Source: Isoperla grammatica (taxonomy: Eukaryota > Arthropoda > Insecta > Plecoptera > Perlodidae). From it: 64,000 nt of DNA. Both the position numbers and the translations under genes were made by a program. Below the pieces are notes generated by a model, which made no database searches, was not told where the DNA came from, and worked only from the letters and a program-made list of their open reading frames with translations. The stretch covers positions 33,877,305-33,941,304 of the forward strand of contig OX246746.1 of NCBI GenBank assembly GCA_945910005.1, given 5' to 3'. Shown one piece after another: positions 1 through 13,500 of this stretch (position 1 is its first letter; each line of letters opens with the position of its first letter).

Positions 1-635
1 AATTGGACTACTATTCCACCAACATACATCTGGTGAGGAGGTTAGGCGGGAAGAATAGGGACCCAGCGCAAAGCATTCAGGAAGATTATTGCATCAGGCA
101 GACTGAAGGAATGGAGCTAGAATAACACTATATTACTTTTGAGACATATCCCAGGTATCCGATCCAGAGCTAGGGCTGACCATTCAGCTTCCGGAGAAGC
201 CTACTTTAGGTAAACCGGACCTGTAGGCCTATCTGATGCAAAGTATCTGATCAAAGGAAAATAGACAAACTAAAACTGTCACATGTCCCTGAATGGCATC
301 TTACTGACTCAACCTACTATCAAACAGGATTTAAACTCATTCCACTCCGTATACGTACAGATTACACAGCGTTAACGCCTGACTTTCAAAACAAAGTAAA
401 AAAAACTCCGTATGTTGAGACACGTAACACAGGAGGCCTCCACAACCCACTGAAGTTGGACCTCTTGTTGGAAAACAAGAAGCAGAACCAATAAGACAAT
501 GATCAAAAAAAAAAGAAAATTGAAATATTTTCACAAGGTTGATGTTGAAAACATTTCAAAAGTGTATTAGGCATTCCGTAGTTAGAGACTATGACAACAA
601 AGTGATTACAGAAACGACTAGGTGTCAGTCACTAG
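1..635. other. Unassigned sequence
   Basis: I see no coding homology, tandem structure or recognisable mobile element in this stretch. It is moderately AT-rich with short adenine runs near 400 and 510. The short open frames here are no longer than chance would give. Confidence 0.4.
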
Positions 636-676
636 GTGTTATTTACTAGGTGTTATGATTATGAAGGAGATGGCCA

Positions 677-796
677 TGATAACATGACAATATTAAATAT
701 ATCTATGTTAAGAGAATACCTTGCAGAGGACAATGATAACATGACAATATTAGATGTATGTATGTTAAGAGAATATCTTGCTGATGACAATGCAGA
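677..796 (+). repeat. Two-copy 60-bp tandem duplication
   Basis: Two adjacent 60-bp copies both begin gataacatgacaatatta and differ at a handful of positions. Both are open in the same frame and read DNMTIL followed by MLREYLA. The open frame runs from about 636 to 851 and starts with GTG, not ATG, so I treat it as a duplicated segment and not a gene. Confidence 0.7.
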
Positions 797-803
797 TAAC
801 AAT

Positions 804-984
804 AGCATCATCTCACTGGTCACCCAGTGGCATCCATTGCAGTTCCTGTAAACCGGCGGACATTTTATGATCAAAATCTAATTTCAAAAAATCAAAACTC
901 GTGAGTAATGCATGGAAATGTTATAAAGAATATAATTGATTATAACCATTTACAACAGCATCATCTCACTGGTCACCCAGTGGC
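804..984 (+). repeat. 28-bp direct repeat pair (804-831 and 957-984)
   Basis: The 28-bp string beginning agcatcatctcactggtcac is repeated exactly 153 bp downstream. The sequence between the copies is AT-rich and non-coding. The pair may be the edges of a decayed insertion or a deletion footprint. Confidence 0.75.
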
Positions 985-1038
985 TGGGTACCCAGGCTTA
1001 CGACTGCTAAACAGCATCATGAAGCAAAAGCTCCCATC

Positions 1039-1356
1039 TTGAAGTCATCAACTCTCACCAATGAGCTCACCAATAACCTACCTCGGGTATACTTCCGGCG
1101 CCCACCCAAAATCGGCGACCTCGTAGTTAGGCAGACGCCAGATAGGAGGAAAGAGAAGCTTCCCCTACCCCAGGCATCACACCCATGCTACAGACCACGC
1201 TGCAAGACCTGCGCCATTCACCCCTCTAATTCCACCGGTAAAACATACCCCATCACCATCAGACAACACAACAACTGCATCACAATCAACCTCATCTACC
1301 AATTACCAATTATCAAGGTCCAATTACGATGTAGGGGGTGCGGGTGCAGGGTGTAG
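1039..1356 (+). pseudogene. Penelope-like retroelement fragment (linker before GIY-YIG)
   Basis: The frame encodes a stretch with FRRPPKIGDLVVR followed by CYRPRCKTC and then TGKTYPI and an NCIT-type motif. In Penelope-like retroelements this order lies between the reverse transcriptase and the GIY-YIG endonuclease: an arginine-rich FRR..LRDLLVR motif, then a P-C-x-R-P-R-C-x-T-C zinc-like motif, then a GKTY.I strand. The reverse transcriptase is missing upstream. Homology is lost after residue 90, before the GIY-YIG motif would appear, and the frame then runs into a G-rich low-complexity stretch. There is no ATG; the frame opens at a TTG. I read it as a 5'- and 3'-truncated dead copy. The family assignment rests on recalled motif order and was not checked by alignment. 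Confidence 0.7.
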
Positions 1357-2060
1357 GGTGAACCCAAGGAAGTTGAACGCACCCAGAGCGGGACTGATAA
1401 TTTAGATGTGTTTTAAGACGGACTCGACAGCTGTAGTGGACGCCACGCTTAGTCGGAACCAAACCGGAAGCGACTTTACGAGGTGAGTTTGGTTTGTCTA
1501 CGGTTGTTTAAAAATAGTATTCGTAAAAGCTACTTTTGTGCGTTACACGTGGTCACGGCGGTCCGTGAAGGGTCGCGAGGGGTGAGGGGCACTCTCGCAA
1601 AGTTGTGTTGTCGTATCTCCCTTGTAGATCTGGGGGAGAGGGGCGATGCACCGTAACGCACGCGTCTCTTGAAGGAAGGTAGGGTGGATCGGGCAACACT
1701 GAACAGTTCTTAAGTCGCGCGCGTTCAATTGGTTCTCCGTCTACAGCGTGCGGTTTGGTTCCTAATAAAAGTGGCAGCTACTATGGATATTGTGACGCTG
1801 GGTGAAACAGTTGCAAAACATATCACGGGGGTCGTTGTATGGAGGATAGGGGGGGGGGGGGGGTTGTGGTATAGGGTGTAGGCTAAAGGGTCAACCAAAG
1901 TAGGAAAGCACCCAGACCGGTACTGATAATTCAGTAATGTTTTAAGACAGACTCGACAGCTATGTATTATTATGCTGGGTCAATGAGGTACAACACACAT
2001 AGAGGGGGTCGTTATATGGGGGGATGGGTGGGCGGGTTTGGGTGGATGGTTGGGGTGTAG
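1335..2060 (+). repeat. Degenerate ~530-bp direct duplication with G-tracts
   Basis: A segment near 1,375-1,435 (cacccagagcgggactgata, then gttttaagacggactcgaca) recurs in diverged form near 1,908-1,965. A second shared block (gggggtcgttgtatgg) near 1,827 recurs near 2,005. The copies are separated by roughly 180-540 bp and flank an uninterrupted run of 15 G at 1,849-1,863. The block may include the upstream part of the LTR that ends at about 2,307, but I could not define an LTR start. Confidence 0.5.
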
Positions 2061-2308
2061 GGTTGTGGGGGATTCCACAGCCTTCATTGACGTGTCTGTC
2101 AGTACGCCTGCTAAAGCTTTTCGTTCCTCACAGCCTTCCATGGATCCTGCTATCTTTTGTCGACAACAATGGCTTTGGGGGATCATTGTAGAGTTTCATC
2201 TGGCTGGACTGGTGATGGACAAGGCCATGTAATACTATTCGATTTTGTACATGTAATTAATAAATAACATTCATTACATCTCTCGTCTCCTACTTGCACG
2301 CACTACAG

Positions 2309-2325
2309 TGGTGACCCCGACGTGA
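2309..2325 (+). other. Retroelement primer-binding site, tRNA-Trp type
   Basis: The 17 bases tggtgaccccgacgtga are complementary to the 3' end of tRNA-Trp including CCA. This primer site is typical of the CsRn1/Kabuki group of Ty3/gypsy elements. It lies 1 base after an LTR-like end (...cactaca, preceded by aataaa near 2,263) and 150 bp before a gag start codon, which is the expected layout. Confidence 0.8.
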
Positions 2326-2474
2326 CATGAACACGCAGCGACATTTCCATCTGTACGAACTACCGACCGATCTGGTGACCCCACAAACGCGTGTTCGAGT
2401 ATTTTGTGTGTGAGTACTAGGCCTAGAGATTTAATTTAACGTTATTTTTGTACGTTCATAATTGTGTTTTCGCA

Positions 2475-2951
2475 ATGACAGACCCCGTGGTCACGGCAGC
2501 CACCGATACAGTTGCCCGTGTGAGCGTGCGTGTTCCGCCATTTTGGCAAGACGATCCGGTGCTTTGGTTTGCGCAAATCGACAGCCAGTTTGTTTTGGCC
2601 GGGATCACACAGGACACGACCAAATTCCACACCGTGACAGGCGCGCTTGACCAACGCTACGCCGCTGCAGTGCGGGACATAATTCTCAACCCGCCAGCGG
2701 AAGGCAAGTACCACAGCTTAAAGGCTAAACTTATTCGCCGATTCTCACCCTCGTTGGAAGCACGCCTAAAGCAATTGCTCCAGTACGAGGAGATGGGAGA
2801 TCGTTCACCGTCACAGTTCCTAAGCCATATGCGCGTTTTTGGTGGCACGACTGTGTCCAATGACGTGTTGCGCGTTATGTCGCTCGGCCGATTGCCACAA
2901 CGGATGTCCGACATACTAGCTTGGTCACCTATACAGACAACCTCGAGGTAA
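2475..2951 (+). pseudogene. gag: Ty3/gypsy gag, N-terminal half (DUF7041-like), truncated
   Basis: The likely start is the ATG at 2,475 (MTDPVV), not the upstream in-frame codon at 2,448, because homology begins there. The product carries the conserved start of DUF7041-type gag: VRVPPFWQDDPVLWFAQID, then FVLAGITQDTTKFH, then IILNPPAEGKY, LKAKLIRRFS and GDRSPSQFL. These proteins form the capsid of CsRn1-like LTR retroelements, in line with the tRNA-Trp primer site at 2,309. Similarity fails after RLPQRMSDILA: the next residues make sense only in another frame (TYTDN is visible there), so a small deletion has broken the gene near 2,915. No zinc knuckle, protease or polymerase follows, because the satellite begins at about 3,138. 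It is a dead 5' fragment. Confidence 0.85.
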
Positions 2952-5919
2952 CAATTATTATTCATCCATTTGGCACACATACAAAGGTATGATCTAGCTG
3001 CACTGCATGTCTTGTAATTAACCAAGGACCAGATGTGACATGGAATTCCGTAAACGTTTTGGATATTTCATGTGGACATACCAAGCAGACATAAGCAATG
3101 AAAGGAGAAGAAATGAAGATCGAGATCGTAAATGAAGATGCCATGTATGCACTCCAATGCCTTAAAGCAGGTTGGGGAAGCAGCAGGAAGGGGCCGACGC
3201 TTCGCCAAGCCATCAAACTAAAACAATATCGGCTGAAGAACGTTGTTGCCATACGCTCAAAAATAGACACACTCATAAAGCGTAGTATTCATTTCGCTAA
3301 AATAACATGAAAATTGAAAGCGGACTGTCTGAATCACAGCGCAGCGTGCTACGCGGATTTGTTTGCCATGTGTGCACTCCAATGCCTTAAAGCAGGTTGG
3401 GGAAGCAGCAGGAAGGGGCCGACGCTTCGCCAAGCCATCAAACTAAAACAATATCGGCTGAAGAACGTTGTTACCATACGCTCAAAAAAAAACACACTCA
3501 TAAAGCGTAGTATTCAATTCGCTAAAATAACGCCAACATTGAAAGCGGAGTGTCTGAATCACAGCGCAGAGTGCTACGCGGATTTGTTTGCCATGTATGC
3601 ACTCCAATGCCTTAAAGCAGGTTGGAGAAGCAGCAGGAAGGGGCCAAAGCTTCGCCAAGCTATCAAAGTTAAACAATATCGGCTAAAGAACGTTGTTGCC
3701 ATACGCTCAAAAATAGACACACTCATAAAGCGTAGTATTCATTTCGCTAGAATAACGCGAACATTGAAAGCAGAGTTTTGTGTGAATCACAGCGCAGAGT
3801 GCTACGCGGATTTGTTTGCCATGTATGCACTCCAATGCCTTGAAGCAGGTTGGGGAAGCAGCAGGAAGGGGCCGACCCTTCGCCAAGCCATCAAACTAAA
3901 ACAATATCGGCTGAAGAACGTTGTTGCCATACGATCAAAAATAGACACACTCATAAAGCGTAGTATTCATTTCGCTAAAATAACGCGAACATTAAAAGCG
4001 GAGTGTCTGAATCACAGCGCAGAGTGCTACGCGGATTTGTTTGCCATGTATGCACTCCAATGCCTTAAAGCAGGTTGGGGAAGCAGCAGGAAGGGGCCGA
4101 CGCTTCGCCAAGCCATCAAACTAAAACAATATCGGCTGAAGAACGTTGTTGCCATACGCTCAAAAATAGACACACTCATAAAGCGTAGTATTCATTTCGC
4201 TAAAATAACGCGAAAATTTAAAGCTGAGTGTCTGAATCACGGCGCAGAGTGCTACGCGGATTTGTTTCCCATGTATGCACTCCAATGCCTTAAAGCAGGT
4301 TGGGGAAGCAGCAGGAAGGGGCCGACGCTTCGCCAAGCCATCAAACTAAAACAATATCGGCTGAAGAACGTTGTTGCCATACGCTCAAAAATAGACACAC
4401 TCATAAAGCGTAGTATTCATTTCGCTAAAATAACGCGAAAATTGAAAGCGGAGTGTCTGAACTACAGCGCAGCGTGCTACGCGGATTTGTTTCCCATGTA
4501 TGCACTCCAATGCCTTAAAGCAGGTTGGGGAAGCAGCAGGAAGGGGCCGTCGCTTCGCCAAGCCATCAAACTAAAACAATATCGGCTGAAGAACGTTGTT
4601 GCCATACGCTCAAAAATAGACACACTCATAAAGCGTAGTATTCATTTCGCTAAAATAACGCGAAAATTGAAAGCGGACTGTCTGAATCACAGCGCAGCGT
4701 GCTACGCGGATTTGTTTCCCATGTATGCACTCCAATGCCTTAAAACAGGTTGTGAAAGCAGCAGGAAGGGGCCGACGCTTCGCCAAGCCATAAACTAAAA
4801 CAATATCGGCTGAAGAACGTGTTGCCATACGCTCAAAAATAGACACACTCATCAAGCGTAGTATTCATTTCGCGAAAATAACGCGAAAATTGAAAGCGGA
4901 GTGTCTGAATCACAGCGCAGCGTGCTACGCGGATTTGTTTCCCATGTATGCACTCCAATGCCTTAAAGCAGGTGGGGGAAGCAGCAGGAAGGGGCCGACG
5001 CTTCGCCAAGCCATCAAACTAAAACAATATCGGCTGAAGAACGTTGTTGCCATACGCCCAAAAATAGACACACTCATAAAGCGTAGTATTCATTTCGCTA
5101 AAATAACGCGAAAATTTAAAGCTGAGTGTCTGAATTACGACGCAGAGTGCTACGCGGATTTGTTTCCCATGTATGCACTCCAATGCCTTAAAGCAGGTTG
5201 GGGAAGCAGCAGGAAGGGGCCGACGCTTCGCCAAGCCATCAAACTAAAACAATATCGGCTGAAGAACGTTGTTGCCATACGCTCAAAAATAGACACACTC
5301 ATAAAGCGTAGTATTCATTTCGCTAAAATAACGCGAAAATTGAAAGCGGACTGTCTGAATCACAGCGCAGCGTGCTACGCGGATTTGTTTCCCATGTATG
5401 CACTCCAATGCCTTAAAGCAGGTGGGGGAAGCAGCAGGAAGGGGCCGACGCTTTGCCAAGCCATCAAACTAAAACAATATCGGCTGAAGAACGTTGTTGC
5501 CATACGCTCAAAAATAGACACACTCATAAAGCGTAGTATTTATTTCGCTAAAATAACGCGAACATTGAAAGCAGAGTGTCTGAATCACAGCGCAGAGTGT
5601 TTCGCGGATTTGTTTGCCATGTATGCACTCCAATGCCTTAAAGCAGGTTGGGGAAGCAGCAGGAAGGGGCCGACGCTTCGCCAAGCCATAAAACTAAAAC
5701 AATATCGGCTGCAGAACAATGTTGCCATACGCTCAAAAATAGACACACTCATAAAGCGTAGTATTCATGTCGCTAAAATAACGCGAAAATTTAAAGCGGA
5801 GTGTCTGAATCACAGCGCAGCGTGCTACGCGGATTTGTTTCCCATGTTTGCACTCCAATGCCTTAAAGCAGGTTGGGGAAGCAGCAGGAAGGGGCCGACG
5901 CTTCGCCAAGCCATCAAAC

Positions 5920-6050
5920 TAAAACAAAATCGGCTGAAGAACGTTGTTGCCATACGCTCAAAAATAGACACATATCGGCTGAAGAACGTTGTTGCCATAC
6001 GCTCAAAAATAGACACACTCATAAAGCGTAGTATTCTTTCGCTAAAATAA
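5920..6050 (+). repeat. Internal 45-bp duplication inside one satellite unit
   Basis: Near 5,970 the sequence returns to tatcggctgaagaacgttg after gacaca, duplicating 45 bp (15 codons) within a single 225-bp unit. A 1-bp deletion follows near 6,036 and closes the frame at 6,050. This is the only unit in the array with this internal duplication that I noticed. Confidence 0.85.
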
Positions 6051-8520
6051 CGCGAAAATTTAAAGCTGAGTGTCTGAATCACAACGCAGAGTGCTACGCG
6101 GATTTGTTTGCCATGTTTGCACTCCAATGTCTTAAAGCAGGTTGGGGAAGCAGCAGGAAGGGGCCGACGCTTCGCCAAGCCATCAAACTAAAACAATATC
6201 GGCTGCAGAACGTTGTTGCCATACGCTCAAAAATAGACACACTCATAAAGCGTAGTATTCATGTCGCTAAAATAACGCGAAAATTTAAAGCGGAGTGTCT
6301 GAATCACAGCGCAGCGTGCTACGCGGATTTGTTTCCCATGTTTGCACTCCAATGCCTTAAAGCAGGTTGGGGAAGCAGCAGGAAGGGGCCAACGCTTCGC
6401 CAAGCCATCAAACTAAAACAATATCGGCTGAAGAACGTTGTTGCCATACGCTCAAAAATAGACACACTCATAAAGCGTAGTATTCATTTCGGTAAAATAA
6501 CGCGAAAATTTAAAGCTGAGTGTCTGAATCACGGCGCAGAGTGCTACGCGGATTTGTTTCCCATGTATGCACTCCAATGCCTTAAAGCAGGTTGGGGATG
6601 CAGCAGGAAGGGGCCGACGCTTCGCCAAGCCATCAAACTAAAACAATATCGGCTGAAGAACGTTGTTGCCATACGCTCAAAAATAGACACACTCATAAAG
6701 CGTAGTATTCATTTCGCTAAAATAACGCGAAAATTTAAAGCTGAGTGTCTGAATCACGGCGCAGAGTGCTACGCGGATTTGTTTCCCATGTATGCACTCC
6801 AATGCCTTAAAGCAGGTTGGGGAAGCAGCAGGAAGGGGCCGACGCTTCGCCAAGCCATCAAACTAAAACAATATCGGCTGAAGAACGTTGTTGCCATACG
6901 CTCAAAAATAGACACACTCATAAAGCGTAGTATTCATGTCGCTAAAATAACGCGAAAATTTAAAGCGGAGTGTCTGAATCACAGCGCAGCGTGCTACGCG
7001 GATTTGTTTCCCATGTTTGCACTCCAATGCCTTAAAGCAGGTTGGGGAAGCAGCAGGAAGGGGCCGACGCTTCGCCAAGCCATCAAACTAAAACAATATC
7101 GGCTGCAGAACGTTGTTGCCATACGCTCAAAAATAGACACACTCATAAAGCGTAGTATTCATGTCGCTAAAATAACGCTAAAATTTAAAGCGGAGTGTCT
7201 GAATCACAGCGCAGAGTGCTACGCGGATTTGTTTCCCATGTATGCACTCCAATGCCTTAAAGCAGGTTGGGGAGGCAGCAGGAAGGGGCCGACGCTTCGC
7301 CAAGCCATCAAACTAAAACAATATCGGCTGAAGAACGTTGTTGCCATACGCTCAAAAATAGACACACTCATAAAGCGTAGTATTCATTTCGCTAAAATAA
7401 CGCGAAAATTTAAAGCTGAGTGTCTGAATCACGGCGCAGAGTGCTACGCGGATTTGTTTCCCATGTTTGCACTCCAATGTCTTAAAGCAGGTTGGGGAAG
7501 CAGCAGGAAGGGGCCGACGCTTCGCCAAGCCATCAAACTAAAACAATATCGGCTGCAGGACGTTGTTGCCATACGCTCAAAAATAGACACACTCATAAAG
7601 CGTAGTATTCATGTCGCTAAAATAACGCGAAAATTTAAAGCGGAGTGTCTGAATCACAGCGCACCGTGCTACGCGGATTTGTTTCCCATGTTTGCACTCC
7701 AATGCCTTAAAGCAGGTTGGGGAAGCAGCTGGAAGGGGCCGACGCTTCGCCAAGCCATCAAACTAAAACAATATCGGCTGAAGAACGTTGTTGCCATACG
7801 CTCAAAAATAGACACACTCATAAAGCGTAGTATTCATTTCGCTAAAATAACGCGAAAATTTAAAGCTGAGTGTCTGAATCACGGCGCAGAGTGCTACGCG
7901 GATTTGTTTCCCATGTATGCACTCCAATGCCTTAAAGCAGGTTGGGGATGCAGCAGGAAGGGGCCGACGCTTCGCCAAGCCATCAAACTAAAACAATATC
8001 GGCTGAAGAACGTTGTTGCCATACGCTCAAAAATAGACACACTCATAAAGCGTAGTATTCATTTCGCTAAAATAACGCGAAAATTTAAAGCTGAGTGTCT
8101 GAATCACGGCGCAGAGTGCTACGCGGATTTGTTTCCCATGTATGCACTCCAATGCCTTAAAGCAGGTTGGGGAAGCAGCAGGAAGGGGCCGACGCTTCGC
8201 CAAGCCATCAAACTAAAACAATATCGGCTGAAGAACGTTGTTGCCATACGCTCAAAAATAGACACACTCATAAAGCGTAGTATTCATTTCGCTAAAATAA
8301 CGCGAAAATTTAAAGCTGAGTGTCTGAATTACGACGCAGAGTGCTACGCGGATTTGTTTCCCATGTATGCACTCCAATGCCTTAAAGCAGGTTGGGGAAG
8401 CAGCAGGAAGGGGCCGACGCTTCGCCAAGCCATCAAACTAAAACAATATCGGCTGAAGAACGTTGTTGCCATACGCTCAAAAATAGACACACTCATACAG
8501 CGTAGTATTCATTTCGCTTA

Positions 8521-10550
8521 AAATAACGCGAACATTGAAAGCAGAGTGTCTGAATCACAGCGCAGAGTGCTACGCGGATTTGTTTGCCATGTATGCACTC
8601 CAATGCCTTAAAGCAGGTTGGGGAAGCAGCAGGAAGGGGCCGACGCTTCGCCAAGCCATCAAACTAAAACAATATCGGCTGAAGAACGTTGTTGCCATAC
8701 GCTCAAAAATAGACACTCATAAAGCGTAGTATTCATTTCGCTAAAATAACGCGAAAATTGAAAGCGGAGTGTCTGAATCACAGCGCAGCGTGCTACGCGG
8801 ATTTGTTTCCCATGTATGCACTCCAATGCCTTAAAGCAGGTTGGGGAAGCAGCAGGAAGGGGCCGACGCTTCGCATAGCCATCAAACTAAAACAATATCG
8901 GCTGAAGAACGTTGTTGCCATACGCTCAAAAATAGACACACTCATAAAGCGTAGTATTCATTTCGCTAAAATAACGCGAAAATTGAAAGCGGACTGTCTG
9001 AATCACAGCGCAGCGTGCTACGCGGATTTGTTTCCCATGTATGCACTCCAATGCCTTAAAGCAGGTGGGGGAAGCAGCAGGAAGGGGCCGACGCTTCGCC
9101 AAGCCATCAAACTAAAACAATATCGGCTGAAGAACGTTGTTGCCATACGCTCAAAAATAGACACACTCATAAAGCGTAGTATTTATTTCGCTTAAATAAC
9201 GCGAACATTGAAAGCAGAGTGTCTGAATCACAGCGCAGAGTGTTTCGCGGATTTGTTTGCCATGTATGCACTCCAATGCCTTAAAGCAGGTTGGGGAAGC
9301 AGCAGGAAGGGGCCGACGCTTCGCCAAGCCATCAAACTAAAACAATATCGGCTGAAGAACGTTGTTGCCATACGCTCAAAAATAGACACTCATAAAGCGT
9401 AGTATTCATTTCGCTAAAATAACGCGAAAAATGAAAGCGGAGTGTCTGAATCACAGCGCAGCGTGCTACGCGGATTTGTTTCCCATGTATGCACTCCAAT
9501 GCCTTAAAGCAGGTTGGGGAAGCAGCAGGAAGGGGCCGACGCTTCGCATAGCCATCAAACTAAAACAATATCGGCTGAAGAACGTTGTTGCCATACGCTC
9601 AAAAATAGACACACTCATAAAGCGTAGTATTCATTTCGCTAAAATAACGCGAAAATTGAAAGCGGACTGTCTGAATCACAGCGCAGCGTGCTACGCGGAT
9701 TTGTTTCCCATGTATGCACTCCAATGCCTTGAAGCAGGTGGGGGAAGCAGCAGGAAGGGGCCGACGCTTCGCCAAGCCATCAAACTAAAACAATATCGGC
9801 TGAAGAACGTTGTTGCCATACGCTCAAAAATAGACACACTCATAAAGCGTAGTATTTATTTCGCTTAAATAACGCGAACATTGAAAGCAGAGTGTCTGAA
9901 TCACAGCGCAGAGTGTTTCGCGGATTTGTTTGCCATGTATGCACTCCAATGCCTTAAAGCAGGTTGGGGAAGCAGCAGGAAGGGGCCGACGCTTCGCCAA
10001 GCCATAAAACTAAAACAATATCGGCTGCAGAACGTTGTTGCCATACGCTCAAAAATAGACACACTCATAAAGCGTAGTATTCATGTCGCTAAAATAACGC
10101 GAAAATTTAAAGCGGAGTGTCTGAATCACAGCGCAGCGTGCTACGCGGATTTGTTTCCCATGTTTGCACTCCAATGCCTTAAAGCAGGTTGGGGAAGCAG
10201 CAGGAAGGGGCCGACGCTTCGCCAAGCCATCAAACTAAAACAATATCGGCTGAAGAACGTTGTTGCCATACGCTCAAAAATAGACACACTCATAAAGCGT
10301 AGTATTCATTTCGCTAAAATAACGCGAAAATTTAAAGCTGAGTGTCTGAATCACAACGCAGAGTGCTACGCGGATTTGTTTCCCATGTTTGCACTCCAAT
10401 GTCTTAAAGCAGGTTGGGGAAGCAGCAGGAAGGGGCCGACGCTTCGCCAAGCCATCAAACTAAAACAATATCGGCTGCAGAACGTTGTTGCCATACGCTC
10501 AAAAATAGACACACTCATAAAGCGTAGTATTCATGTCGCTAAAATAACGC
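8521..10550 (+). repeat. 673-bp higher-order repeat (three-unit block)
   Basis: Blocks starting near 8,535, 9,208 and 9,881 are spaced exactly 673 bp apart: three 225-bp units less the same 2-bp deletion (agacactcat in place of agacacactcat). The 2-bp deletion is shared by the first two blocks. The shared lesion shows the blocks were copied as a group. Confidence 0.9.
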
Positions 10551-13500
10551 GAAAATTTAAAGCGGAGTGTCTGAATCACAGCGCAGCGTGCTACGCGGAT
10601 TTGTTTCCCATGTTTGCACTCCAATGCCTTAAAGCAGGTTGGGGAAGCAGCAGGAAGGGGCCAACGCTTCGCCAAGCCATCAAACTAAAACAATATCGGC
10701 TGAAGAACGTTGTTGCCATACGCTCAAAAATAGACACACTCATAAAGCGTAGTATTCATTTCGCTAAAATAACGCGAAAATTTAAAGCTGAGTGTCTGAA
10801 TCACGGCGCAGAGTGCTACGCGGATTTGTTTCCCATGTATGCACTCCAATGCCTTAAAGCAGGTTGGGGAAGCAGCAGGAAGGGGCCGACGCTTCGCCAA
10901 GCCATCAAACTAAAACAATATCGGCTGAAGAACGTTGTTGCCATACGCTCAAAAATAGACACACTCATAAAGCGTAGTATTCATGTCGCTAAAATAACGC
11001 GAAAATTTAAAGCGGAGTGTCTGAATCACAGCGCAGCGTGCTACGCGGATTTGTTTCCCATGTTTGCACTCCAATGCCTTAAAGCAGGTTGGGGAAGCAG
11101 CAGGAAGGGGCCGACGCTTCGCCAAGCCATCAAACTAAAACAATATCGGCTGCAGAACGTTGTTGCCATACGCTCAAAAATAGACACACTCATAAAGCGT
11201 AGTATTCATGTCGCTAAAATAACGCTAAAATTTAAAGCGGAGTGTCTGAATCACAGCGCAGAGTGCTACGCGGATTTGTTTCCCATGTATGCACTCCAAT
11301 GCCTTAAAGCAGGTTGGGGAAGCAGCAGGAAGGGGCCGACGCTTCGCCAAGCCATCAAACTAAAACAATATCGGCTGAAGAACGTTGTTGCCATACGCTC
11401 AAAAATAGACACACTCATAAAGCGTAGTATTCATTTCGCTAAAATAACGCGAAAATTTAAAGCTGAGTGTCTGAATCACGGCGCAGAGTGCTACGCGGAT
11501 TTGTTTCCCATGTTTGCACTCCAATGTCTTAAAGCAGGTTGGGGAAGCAGCAGGAAGGGGCCGACGCTTCGCCAAGCCATCAAACTAAAACAATATCGGC
11601 TGCAGAACGTTGTTGCCATACGCTCAAAAATAGACACACTCATAAAGCGTAGTATTCATGTCGCTAAAATAACGCGAAAATTTAAAGCGGAGTGTCTGAA
11701 TCACAGCGCAGCGTGCTACGCGGATTTGTTTCCCATGTTTGCACTCCAATGCCTTAAAGCAGGTTGGGGAAGCAGCTGGAAGGGGCCGACGCTTCGCTAA
11801 GCCATCAAACTAAAACAATATCGGCTGAAGAACGTTGTTGCCATACGCTCAAAAATAGACACACTCATAAAGCGTAGTATTCATTTCGCTAAAATAACGC
11901 GAAAATTTAAAGCTGAGTGTCTGAATCACGGCGCAGAGTGCTACGCGGATTTGTTTCCCATGTATGCACTCCAATGCCTTAAAGCAGGTTGGGGATGCAG
12001 CAGGAAGGGGCCGACGCTTCGCCAAGCCATCAAACTAAAACAATATCGGCTGAAGAACGTTGTTGCCATACGCTCAAAAATAGACACACTCATAAAGCGT
12101 AGTATTCATTTCGCTAAAATAACGCGAAAATTTAAAGCTGAGTGTCTGAATCACGGCGCAGAGTGCTACGCGGATTTGTTTCCCATGTATGCACTCCAAT
12201 GCCTTAAAGCAGGTTGGGGAAGCAGCAGGAAGGGGCCGACGCTTCGCCAAGCCATCAAACTAAAACAATATCGGCTGAAGAACGTTGTTGCCATACGCTC
12301 AAAAATAGACACACTCATAAAGCGTAGTATTCATGTCGCTAAAATAACGCGAAAATTTAAAGCGGAGTGTCTGAATCACAGCGCAGCGTGCTACGCGGAT
12401 TTGTTTCCCATGTTTGCACTCCAATGCCTTAAAGCAGGTTGGGGTAGCAGCAGGAAGGGGCCGACGCTTCGCCAAGCCATCAAACTAAAACAATATCGGC
12501 TGCAGAACGTTGTTGCCATACGCTCAAAAATAGACACACTCATAAAGCGTAGTATTTATTTCGCTTAAATAACGCTAAAATTTAAAGCGGAGTGTCTGAA
12601 TCACAGCGCAGAGTGCTACGCGGATTTGTTTCCCATGTATGCACTCCAATGCCTTAAAGCAGGTTGGGGAAGCAGCAGGAAGGGGCCGACGCTTCGCCAA
12701 GCCATCAAACTAAAACAATATCGGCTGAAGAACGTTGTTGCCATACGCTCAAAAATAGACACACTCATAAAGCGTAGTATTCATTTCGCTAAAATAACGC
12801 GAAAATTTAAAGCGGAGTGTCTGAATCACAGCGCAGCGTGCTACGCGGATTTGTTTCCCATGTATGCACTCCAATGCCTTAAAGCAGGTTGGGGAAGCAG
12901 CAGGAAGGGGCCGACGCTTCGCATAGCCATCAAACTAAAACAATATCGGCTGAAGAACGTTGTTGCCATACGCTCAAAAATAGACACACTCATAAAGCGT
13001 AGTATTCATTTCGCTAAAATAACGCGAAAATTGAAAGCGGACTGTCTGAATCACAGCGCAGCGTGCTACGCGGATTTGTTTCCCATGTATGCACTCCAAT
13101 GCCTTGAAGCAGGTGGGGGAAGCAGCAGGAAGGGGCCGACGCTTCGCCAAGCCATCAAACTAAAACAATATCGGCTGAAGAACGTTGTTGCCATACGCTC
13201 AAAAATAGACACACTCATAAAGCGTAGTATTTATTTCGCTTAAATAACGCGAACATTGAAAGCAGAGTGTCTGAATCACAGCGCAGAGTGTTTCGCGGAT
13301 TTGTTTGCCATGTATGCACTCCAATGCCTTAAAGCAGGTTGGGGAAGCAGCAGGAAGGGGCCGACGCTTCGCCAAGCCATAAAACTAAAACAATATCGGC
13401 TGCAGAACGTTGTTGCCATACGCTCAAAAATAGACACACTCATAAAGCGTAGTATTCATGTCGCTAAAATAACGCGAAAATTTAAAGCGGAGTGTCTGAA

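Noticed and set aside
6104..8521. An 805-codon open frame as a long repeat protein gene
   Set aside because: It is the stop-free frame of the 225-bp satellite; the start lies inside a unit, similar frames elsewhere in the array are cut by stops and shifts, and changes are largely residue-altering.
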